Shown: piece by piece, positions 9,879 to 16,864 of the stretch
Layout of the letters: each line of letters begins with the position of its first letter
How positions within the stretch are numbered: the first letter of the stretch is position 1
From: Colwellia piezophila ATCC BAA-637
GTDB taxonomy: Bacteria > Pseudomonadota > Gammaproteobacteria > Enterobacterales > Alteromonadaceae
NCBI RefSeq assembly: GCF_000378625.1
Contig: NZ_KB905161.1
Location: 120,244-184,243 of the forward strand
DNA length: 64,000 nt
Direction: 5' to 3'
Program-made: the position numbers and the translations under genes
Notes under the pieces: model-generated
The model's input: only the letters and a program-made list of their open reading frames with translations
What the model was told of the DNA's origin: nothing
Database searches by the model: none

Positions 9879-11825
9879 TCATTCGGTGTTATTCAGACGT
9901 TGTTGAACACTCGCCTTATGCTGCAATATTTTTTGCTTTTGCGGTGATGACTCAACCACGAGACTATCGGCTTTTTCCAATAACAATAAACTTTGCGCGT
10001 ATTCTTTTAAAAAAAAGTAGTCTTGCGCTAACGCTAAAATATAGTGAACATTTTCCGCTTGTTGTTGAAAAGCTTTGTTGTGGTAATAACTGGCCAACGG
10101 CCAATCTTTTAACTGCTGATATAACTGACCTGCAATATAAGATGCTTTATGATTATCAACCATCGCGGTACTAATTGCCCCGGCAATTTTAGCCGCCTGT
10201 GGCACTTCTTTTCTTTGTTGATATTCAACTAACAATTGTTTTTGAATGGTTAACCAACTCTTTTTTTCTATGCGTTTTATTAACGCCTGTTTTTCAAATT
10301 TTCGACTCGTGGGTAAAACGATATCTTTTTTACCTGGGTTCATTGATGAAGTAAAGGGAAAGTCATTAACGAGATTATGAATAACAAAATCACCATAAAG
10401 CGCATCAACAGCGCTAATCGGAATGTCGGCTCTCGCCTTATCTCTAGAGTAAGTCTCTGCTGAAGGAATTGTTGAAGTGGTTAGTGAAATAGCGGGGACA
10501 ATAGCTGTTGTTGAGACAATGACGTTATGCTCGGTAATATAGTCAACAAAAGCTTCCGCCAATAAAAAATAGCCTTCAATAGTAGGATGTAAATGCTCTA
10601 GTATGAGCTTATTACCAACGATACCTTGCGTTGAATTCTCATTGAACATCGCCTGAACGTCAACCAAACCAGCACCATATTGCTTAGTTAACGACTCAAT
10701 AATTACATTGAACTCACTTGGCGCTCTAAAACGCAATAAATCATTATCTTTGGCTAAAACAAAGGCCTGCTTAGCTTCTGAAAAACGCCCAGACAATTGT
10801 AAGTTCAGTGCTAATTGATAATAATTCTCCGCCTTTTTATCGACAGACAAACGACTATTTAATCGAGCTATTGCTGGTGCAGCATTATCTTTGCTTAAAC
10901 TGCGGTTAATCTTTTGCCAATCAACCTTTTCTACGCTAGAGAAAGGCACTTGACCACTTTCATTACTCACCAAGTTACCTAATACTACAGGAATACCTGC
11001 GGTTTGATATTTTTGTAATATCAACGACATATTTCCGGTAAATTGCGTAATACCTTGTTGGTATAAATCACTATTTAGTGGGATTTCTTTCTCTTTTGCC
11101 ACTTGCGACATTAAGGTTTTATTCAACTTGCTCGGTTGTGTGTCAGGGGAGAAGCCAAAGGAATAAAGCTTTTGTAATAGCTGATAAATGCGCCAGCCTT
11201 TAAACTTTAAATGCATCAGGGTCGCAAAACGCCCACCTTTGGCTGCAAAAGCACTACCAACGCCCATGATGCCCAGGTATTCATTATGCCCAGCATAAAT
11301 AAGTACCAGATCTGGTTTCTGTTCAATAATTTCATCAACAAAATCAAGCAGAGTATAACTATTGACGGCAGCCATAGCCGTATTAATAATTTCAATTTCT
11401 TTATTAGGATAAAGTCGTTTAAACCGCTGCGCTAACATACCTTGCAGTGATCCCCACCGCCCATAAGGAAAGCCCGCAGCAGTAGACCCTCCTTGAATAA
11501 ATATCCTAAAGCTTGCTTCACTTTTCTCTTTTTTAAAATAAACCGTATCAGGACTCACTTTGGGGGCTAACGTTTCATCTGAAAAGTAACGATTAATGAC
11601 TTTAGGATTAGGCTGTAAATATAACGTTGGTTGTGTTTTGTTTGTTGGTTTTTCAATAAATAGCGGATAGTCATCACCAAAAGAACTCAACCTTAATGTT
11701 AGCTCCAATAATAATAAAATAATAAAAGGAATGGCGATTAAAATGAGATAAAAGCTTAGCTGCTTGGCAAAATATGTAGACTTTGTTCTGGACAATGTAT
11801 TAGGCACTGTAATTGATGCTCGCAT
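9879..11825 (-). CDS. Membrane-anchored SGNH/GDSL hydrolase with TPR-like C-terminus
   Basis: About 648 residues. One transmembrane segment (about residues 25-47) is followed by an SGNH-type domain. Block I is QGGSTAAGFP with Ser near 115, block III is YAGHNEYLG with Asn near 182, and the last block is LEHLHPT carrying the catalytic-type His. The C-terminal 150 residues are helical repeats (AGQLYQQLKDWPLASYYHNK) resembling TPRs. The GTG at 11828 was rejected for the ATG at 11825. The family removes or transfers acyl-type groups on carbohydrates or lipids. Here it is divergent from a carbamoyltransferase/SxtJ/DUF5989 set, so a role in modifying an envelope glycan is inferred. The substrate is not known. 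Confidence 0.8.
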   Translation of the reverse strand: MRASITVPNTLSRTKSTYFAKQLSFYLILIAIPFIILLLLELTLRLSSFGDDYPLFIEKPTNKTQPTLYLQPNPKVINRYFSDETLAPKVSPDTVYFKKEKSEASFRIFIQGGSTAAGFPYGRWGSLQGMLAQRFKRLYPNKEIEIINTAMAAVNSYTLLDFVDEIIEQKPDLVLIYAGHNEYLGIMGVGSAFAAKGGRFATLMHLKFKGWRIYQLLQKLYSFGFSPDTQPSKLNKTLMSQVAKEKEIPLNSDLYQQGITQFTGNMSLILQKYQTAGIPVVLGNLVSNESGQVPFSSVEKVDWQKINRSLSKDNAAPAIARLNSRLSVDKKAENYYQLALNLQLSGRFSEAKQAFVLAKDNDLLRFRAPSEFNVIIESLTKQYGAGLVDVQAMFNENSTQGIVGNKLILEHLHPTIEGYFLLAEAFVDYITEHNVIVSTTAIVPAISLTTSTIPSAETYSRDKARADIPISAVDALYGDFVIHNLVNDFPFTSSMNPGKKDIVLPTSRKFEKQALIKRIEKKSWLTIQKQLLVEYQQRKEVPQAAKIAGAISTAMVDNHKASYIAGQLYQQLKDWPLASYYHNKAFQQQAENVHYILALAQDYFFLKEYAQSLLLLEKADSLVVESSPQKQKILQHKASVQQRLNNTE

Positions 11826-11887
11826 CACTATTTAATCAAGCTTAACACCCTACTTAACCGCACATTTTTTTGCAAGATAAAGCCCAT

Positions 11888-11901
11888 TGAATACGTTTGC
11901 A
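11888..11901. promoter_or_regulatory. Near-match to the LacI/MalR operator in a divergent promoter
   Basis: TGAATACGTTTGCA differs from TGMATACGTATKCA at one position. It lies 62 bases from the SGNH gene start and 82 bases from the carbamoyltransferase start. Whether the LacI protein binds here is unknown. Confidence 0.45.
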
Positions 11902-11983
11902 ACACATGGCTTTTAGCTTTTTATTATGTCTATAATCGAACGATAGTTATTATTACTACCAAGTACCATAGCAGACACAATAT

Positions 11984-13894
11984 ATGACCACAAAAATACT
12001 CGGTATCTCAGCTTTTTATCATGACAGTGCAGCGGCAATCATCATTGATGGCGAAATAATTGCAGCGGCTCAAGAAGAGCGTTTTTCTCGAAAAAAGCAC
12101 GATCCAGCGTTCCCTGCTCAAGCTATTTTATTCTGCTTAAAAGAAGCCAACTGTAAGGTAACCGATCTAGACAGTATTATTTTTTATGACAAGCCACTAT
12201 TAAAGTTTGAACGTTTATTGGAAACCTACTTGGCTCATGCTCCGCGTGGTATTCGCTCTTTTATCCGCGCTATGCCTATTTGGTTAAAAGAAAAACTATA
12301 CTTAAAAAATGTACTTAGACGTGAATTACGCTTACTTGCGGGTCTAGATAAAAAGGCAAAAATCCCCCAGTTACTCTTTAGCGAGCATCACTTATCACAT
12401 GCTGGCTCAGCCTTTTTCCCAAGCCCTTATACTGACGCTGCTGTATTATGCTTAGACGGTGTCGGTGAGTGGGCAACGTCTTCAGCTTGGCAAGGACACA
12501 ACGACCGATTAACACCACTTTGGGAAATTCAATTTCCCCATTCATTAGGGTTATTATATTCAGCTTTTACATACTATGCTGGCTTTAAAGTAAATTCGGG
12601 TGAGTATAAGTTGATGGGACTAGCTCCCTTTGGTGAGCCTAAGTATGTTGATGATATTTTCAAACATTTAGTCGATGTTAACGATGACGGCAGCTTTGTC
12701 CTTGATATGTCTTACTTTGACTTTGCTGTTGGCAGCACAATGACCAATAGTAAATTTCATCAGCTGTTTGGTTCGACACCTCGAACAAGTGAGTCAGAAA
12801 TATCTCAAAAGGAAATGGACTTAGCACGTTCTATTCAAGTAGTTACCGAAGAAATAGTACTTAAAATAGTTCAGCACTTATCTACGCTAACCACGAGTAA
12901 AAATTTATGCCTGGCCGGTGGTGTCGCCTTAAACTGTGTTGCCAATGGTCGTATTTTACGAGAAGGGGCTTTTGATAATGTCTGGATTCAACCTGCAGCA
13001 GGCGATGCAGGCGGCGCTTTAGGTGCTGCATTAGTTGCTTGGCATCATTACTATGACGGTAAAAGGTATAAGGGTGAAAAGCATGCAGCTAAAGATCAGG
13101 CCACTCTAAGCGAGCAAAACGACCAAAGCGAGAAAAACACAGTAAAAATCACCGATTTAATGCAAGGAGCCTATCTTGGCCCTAGCTTTACTAACGATGA
13201 AATATCGCAAATATTACAAGCAAAAGAATTGCCTTTTAGTCAACTCTCCGACGACGAATTATATAGAAAAACAGCACAACACCTCGATGAAGGTAATGTT
13301 ATTGGTTGGTTTCAGGGCAAGATGGAATTTGGTCCTAGAGCCTTAGGCAATCGTTCAATTTTAGGTGATGCAAGAAATCAAAAGATGCAGTCAGTGATGA
13401 ATTTGAAGATTAAATATCGTGAATCATTTCGTCCTTTTGCCCCGATTGTATTAGCTGAAGATGTCAGTGATTATTTTCAACATCAAGGCGCTAGCCCTTA
13501 TATGTTGATTGTTGCTGATATTAACGATGAATTAAGGTTGCCCATAACTGAAAACTTACAAGGTATTGAAAAGTTAAATCAAGCCCGTTCAACCTTGCCT
13601 GCCATTACTCATGTTGATTACACCGCAAGATTACAAACAGTACATAACGAAACCAATCCCAAATTGCATCAATTGCTCAATACCTTTAAAAAACGCACTA
13701 ACAGCAGCGTATTAATTAATACCTCTTTTAATGTCCGTGGCGAGCCGCCAGTGTGTACACCGGAAGATGCAATAAACTGCTTCTTAAATACTGAGATGGA
13801 CTATCTTGTGATGGAAAACATCCTGTTATGTAAGACAGAACAAAGCCAAGCAGCACTAGATGCCGCTAAACAGAATCAATTCGAGTTAGACTAA
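11984..13894 (+). CDS. Carbamoyltransferase (NodU/CmcH family)
   Basis: 636 residues, near the usual length of this family. The N-terminal half shows the ASKHA-type ATP-binding fold (ILGISAFYHDSAAAIIIDGE, HHLSHAGSAFFPSPY, LCLDGVGEWATSS). The C-terminal carbamoyltransferase domain carries FGPRALGNRSILGDAR and INTSFNVRGEPPVCTPED. Known members make carbamoyl-adenylate from carbamoyl phosphate and ATP and transfer the carbamoyl group to sugars or alcohols. The gene overlaps the next by one base (TAATG), so it is co-translated with the SxtJ-type protein. The acceptor is unknown; the neighbouring SGNH proteins suggest an envelope polysaccharide or lipid. Confidence 0.93.
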   Translation: MTTKILGISAFYHDSAAAIIIDGEIIAAAQEERFSRKKHDPAFPAQAILFCLKEANCKVTDLDSIIFYDKPLLKFERLLETYLAHAPRGIRSFIRAMPIWLKEKLYLKNVLRRELRLLAGLDKKAKIPQLLFSEHHLSHAGSAFFPSPYTDAAVLCLDGVGEWATSSAWQGHNDRLTPLWEIQFPHSLGLLYSAFTYYAGFKVNSGEYKLMGLAPFGEPKYVDDIFKHLVDVNDDGSFVLDMSYFDFAVGSTMTNSKFHQLFGSTPRTSESEISQKEMDLARSIQVVTEEIVLKIVQHLSTLTTSKNLCLAGGVALNCVANGRILREGAFDNVWIQPAAGDAGGALGAALVAWHHYYDGKRYKGEKHAAKDQATLSEQNDQSEKNTVKITDLMQGAYLGPSFTNDEISQILQAKELPFSQLSDDELYRKTAQHLDEGNVIGWFQGKMEFGPRALGNRSILGDARNQKMQSVMNLKIKYRESFRPFAPIVLAEDVSDYFQHQGASPYMLIVADINDELRLPITENLQGIEKLNQARSTLPAITHVDYTARLQTVHNETNPKLHQLLNTFKKRTNSSVLINTSFNVRGEPPVCTPEDAINCFLNTEMDYLVMENILLCKTEQSQAALDAAKQNQFELD

Positions 13895-14349
13895 TGAGTA
13901 AATTATCTTCCGCTAAAAAAGACATGAGTACTAGGGCTAATAGTAAAGCTAGTAGTAAGCCTAAGATGAGTAACCAAGAGCTCAAAGCCTTTGGCATACT
14001 TATGGCGTGGGCCTTCCCTTTATTTATTGGCGTGATTGCACCATGGCTATTAGGCGCGGGGTTGCAGTGGTGGACTTTATGGGTAAGCGCATTTTTTATT
14101 AGTTTATCTTTGTTAGCACCTAACCTCATTTACTTTCCTTACAAAGTTTGGATGTTTATTGGCGGCATAGTCGGCTTTATTAATACCCGTATTATCTTGG
14201 GAGTTACCTTCTACCTGTTAATTTTTCCAATAGGATTAATTTTAAGCGCATTTAATAAATTACAGTATAAAAATAAATGCACTAGCCATTCAAATTATGT
14301 AAAAAGAACAGATAAATTAACAAAAAAACAATTGGAGAACCCGTTTTAA
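13894..14349 (+). CDS. SxtJ-family membrane protein
   Basis: 151 residues with a charged N-terminus rich in Ser and Lys, then three to four hydrophobic segments (AFGILMAWAFPLFIGVIAPW, WTLWVSAFFISLSLLAPNLI, FIGGIVGFINTRIILGVTFY). This layout, and its position immediately after a carbamoyltransferase, match the SxtJ family first named in saxitoxin clusters but common next to carbamoyltransferases in many bacteria. It starts inside the stop codon of the carbamoyltransferase and ends overlapping the next small gene. A biochemical role is not established; a membrane scaffold for the carbamoyltransferase is an inference. Confidence 0.75.
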   Translation: MSKLSSAKKDMSTRANSKASSKPKMSNQELKAFGILMAWAFPLFIGVIAPWLLGAGLQWWTLWVSAFFISLSLLAPNLIYFPYKVWMFIGGIVGFINTRIILGVTFYLLIFPIGLILSAFNKLQYKNKCTSHSNYVKRTDKLTKKQLENPF

Positions 14350-14501
14350 TGATTGAATTTATTACTGACCTGTGGGCATTTTTACGCATACGTAAAAAAA
14401 TGTGGTTATTACCTATTTTTGTAATTTTAGCGCTACTTGGTGGCCTAGTGGTTGCTTCACAGCAATCTGCATTAGCAACGTTTATTTATACCTTGTTTTA
14501 A
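14349..14501 (+). CDS. DUF5989-type 50-residue membrane protein
   Basis: A short reading frame of 50 residues starts inside the stop codon of the SxtJ-type gene (TAATG). It begins MIEFITDLWAFLRIRKKMW and continues with one hydrophobic helix (LLPIFVILALLGGLVVAS). The pattern of an amphipathic N-terminus, a basic RIRKK patch and a single helix, placed third after a carbamoyltransferase and an SxtJ protein, is that of DUF5989 proteins. It is too short for ordinary ORF thresholds and easily missed. The double one-base overlaps argue for obligate co-expression of all three. Confidence 0.8.
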   Translation: MIEFITDLWAFLRIRKKMWLLPIFVILALLGGLVVASQQSALATFIYTLF

Positions 14502-14543
14502 GCTAGAGAGCTTAATACATTAGCACTTAAGGTAAAAATTTTA

Positions 14544-15090
14544 AGGCATAAAAAAGGCTCTGTGGTAGTTAAGTGTTGCTGAGTAAACAAGCGAGACGCG
14601 TAAACCCATCCATGGGGCTTACACAAGCATCCATGCTTGTGATACTCACTTTTATTACTTCAGCAACGTATTATCTGCCAACGTTCAGTGACTGCCAATC
14701 ACTTAAAATCGCTTGCATGGCTGAATAGGAACCAGAAGACAAAAGCGCCAAGTCTGCGTGATAAAACCCTGAAATGATTGAAAGTGCGCAGGTGTTTTCA
14801 TCAGGGATGATGAAAAAGCGGCGTGTACACGGACGTACATCAACGCGGCTCCTTGAAGTACTTGATTGAATGCAAGATTAGGTTTTATTCGTAGCGCCGG
14901 GAGAGTCCAGAGAGGGCTCGGCGATAGCCATCTCTGGGTGTTGTCGCCACCGCGACGCTGAAGAAACAAAAAACAGAAACTAAAATTGTAAGCACGTACT
15001 TTGTAAAAAGTTGTGGGGATTAGTCAGATCCATGGGGCTCTACACAAGCATCAAGACAGTGTGCTCCTGCACTGTCTAATAAGGTATACC
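14544..15090. repeat. G+C-rich structured intergenic repeat element
   Basis: The 765-base gene-free stretch 14502-15266 contains a compact element unlike its surroundings. By hand count 36 of the 60 bases 14881-14940 are G or C. A 24-25-base direct repeat (ATCCATGGGGCT(C)TACACAAGC...) occurs at 14608-14631 and 15028-15052. An inverted pair GTTGCTGAGTAA (14575-14586) / TTACTTCAGCAAC (14655-14667) encloses a 9-bp palindrome at 14622-14641. Another hairpin, GACAGTG/CACTGTC, lies at 15055-15076. No tRNA or rRNA was recognised. It could be a dispersed non-autonomous repeat or a structured RNA. Confidence 0.55.
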
Positions 15091-15266
15091 CCTTATACTG
15101 TACTTGCAAAACTCGCTTTAATCATCTCAGAAATACTTCCATAAAATCATCTCGTTGGTATATAGACAACAGCTAATTCAAACATAGCCATCATAAGTAG
15201 ACCCTTATTGTTCCAATAGCAGCTATTCTCTAAAACACCCGTTAGATAACATTATTGTCAGCGACG

Positions 15267-16667
15267 CTAATTTGCGTAATTGCTACTGATGTAATCACTG
15301 TTAAAGCCAGGTTTTAATGCCTGTGCTTTTTGAAAAGCCTGCTCCGCTTTTTTAAACTCCCCTTTTGTATAGTGTGCAAAAGCTAAACTGTCATATGCTT
15401 GTGGCGCGTTTGGAAAAATAGCCTTTAAGTAGTTCATAATGTCAAAAGCTTCGTGCCATGATTCCTCTACCAATAACTGCATTCCCAATTCATTAATAAC
15501 TCTGCCAATAAATTGCGAATAACCTGCCTGTTTGTACTCGTCTTTAAAGCCATTATAAAATTTATCTTTGCCTTTTTCTTTATAGTAATTATAGGCAAAA
15601 TTCATTTCTAATGGCTTTATAGGTTCATAGGTGCCCTTTTTTATATACGATAACACCCTCCCTGAAATAAGCTCAGCGACTAGGTTGTCTGTGTTTGCCA
15701 GTACCACTATTTCAATGTTATCAACCAAATCTACTTCAATTGCAGTGCTAACACCGGCACCACCACCATATGAGCCCCAATGCTCGCCATCCATTGCAAA
15801 AGCTTTTATGTTTACAGGGTTCGTTTGAGTTAACAGTTTGTTGCCATAAAAAAGCTCTCTATAGAATTTTTGTACGTCTTCGACTGTCGACTCAATGCCT
15901 CCAGCAGGACCAGGGTGCTCCGTGACACCAACTTCTTTTATCGAGCTGTCATATAAATAGGTATATCTAACAGATTGGCCTTTAGCGAAGCTTTCAACCT
16001 TGAGTGACGTATTTTTCAAATGAATTCGTTCAAAAATATTTTTGTTTAATAACTGCTCGTATGATGATTTAGAAACCTTTTCAAGTATTGCCCCTAACAC
16101 AACATAACCGTAGTTAGAGTATCTATGATCAGTACCTGGTTCAAAAAGTAGCGGTCTATTTTTAAGTAATGCTAACTTCTTCTCTAGGGTATCAAAGGCT
16201 AGTTGATTTTCTCTGTACTGCGCTATAAATATATCTTCAAAACCTGAGCGATGATTTAGCAAATGTTCAATTGTTATTGTTGATGATACTTGCTCAGGGA
16301 AACCTAAATCGAACTTATCGAGCGTATCGGTTAGCTGCAACTGACCAAGCTCTATCTTTTGAAGCACTAATACCTTGGTAAAGTTTTTCACAATCGAGCC
16401 TAAGTTAAACTTAGTCGCAATTGTATTAGGGGATTTAGTTTTTACATTTTCTAATCCAAATGAAGAACTATGAAAAACCTTACCGTTTTTAGCTAATAAA
16501 AGCGTCCCTGAAAACCAGCCTTGTTGGTGATACTTATGTGCTATTTCATCAGCAGTATTAGCTATTTCGGTCAATTCATTGTTCAGAACATTTGACTTGG
16601 CGTTACCTATATAAAAGCAAATAAGGCATATAAAAACGGATAACGCATTGGAGAAACGTAAGGGCAT
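15267..16667 (-). CDS. Beta-lactamase-fold serine hydrolase with C-terminal TPR
   Basis: 466 residues with a signal peptide (FSNALSVFICLICFYIGNA). The class C beta-lactamase/PBP4 fold is shown by the SxxK motif (GSIVKNFTK), the YxN motif (YSNYGYVVLG) and a glycine-rich third motif (GGGAG). The last 90 residues form TPR-like helices (AYDSLAFAHYTKGEFKKAEQ). Members of this family include esterases, D-aminopeptidases and penicillin-binding-like proteins; true beta-lactamase activity is unlikely from context. AGGA precedes the ATG. It stands alone between a repeat element and the starch-binding lipoprotein gene, with hairpins separating them. Confidence 0.85.
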   Translation of the reverse strand: MPLRFSNALSVFICLICFYIGNAKSNVLNNELTEIANTADEIAHKYHQQGWFSGTLLLAKNGKVFHSSSFGLENVKTKSPNTIATKFNLGSIVKNFTKVLVLQKIELGQLQLTDTLDKFDLGFPEQVSSTITIEHLLNHRSGFEDIFIAQYRENQLAFDTLEKKLALLKNRPLLFEPGTDHRYSNYGYVVLGAILEKVSKSSYEQLLNKNIFERIHLKNTSLKVESFAKGQSVRYTYLYDSSIKEVGVTEHPGPAGGIESTVEDVQKFYRELFYGNKLLTQTNPVNIKAFAMDGEHWGSYGGGAGVSTAIEVDLVDNIEIVVLANTDNLVAELISGRVLSYIKKGTYEPIKPLEMNFAYNYYKEKGKDKFYNGFKDEYKQAGYSQFIGRVINELGMQLLVEESWHEAFDIMNYLKAIFPNAPQAYDSLAFAHYTKGEFKKAEQAFQKAQALKPGFNSDYISSNYAN

Positions 16668-16782
16668 AATAAAAAATCCTTTTATGAAAAGTAGAGGCTC
16701 GTAGCTAACTTATTCTTTGCTATCAATACAAGCAATGTTATGCCTTTAAATTATCGATAATTTTATAAGTGGTGAAACAAAA

Positions 16783-16807
16783 AAGCTCTACTTTAAAAGT
16801 AGAGCTT
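16783..16807 (-). terminator. Terminator hairpin for starch-binding lipoprotein gene
   Basis: An 11-bp perfect stem, AAGCTCTACTT / AAGTAGAGCTT with a 3-base loop, is followed on the minus strand by a T run (AAAAAA on the plus strand). Confidence 0.8.
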
Positions 16808-16814
16808 ATATTTG

Positions 16815-16842
16815 AAGTGAGTTAAATCAGATTAACTCACTT
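16815..16842. terminator. Second hairpin downstream of starch-binding lipoprotein gene
   Basis: AAGTGAGTTAA (16815-16825) pairs perfectly with TTAACTCACTT (16832-16842). It lies between the stop codon and the main terminator, so it may protect the mRNA 3' end. Confidence 0.55.
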
Positions 16843-16864
16843 AATTCACTTAAATCAATAACCG

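Noticed and set aside
14382..14396. CATACGTA core in the DUF5989 gene
   Set aside because: It lies within the RIRKK codons and lacks the outer TG/CA bases of the operator.
14703..14969. 88-residue minus-strand reading frame inside the G+C-rich element
   Set aside because: It overlaps hairpins of the repeat, has no ribosome-binding site and reads as low-complexity translation of a structured repeat.
15267..16667. True beta-lactamase conferring resistance
   Set aside because: The fold is class C-like but it carries a TPR tail and lies among sugar genes; esterase or peptidase roles are as likely.
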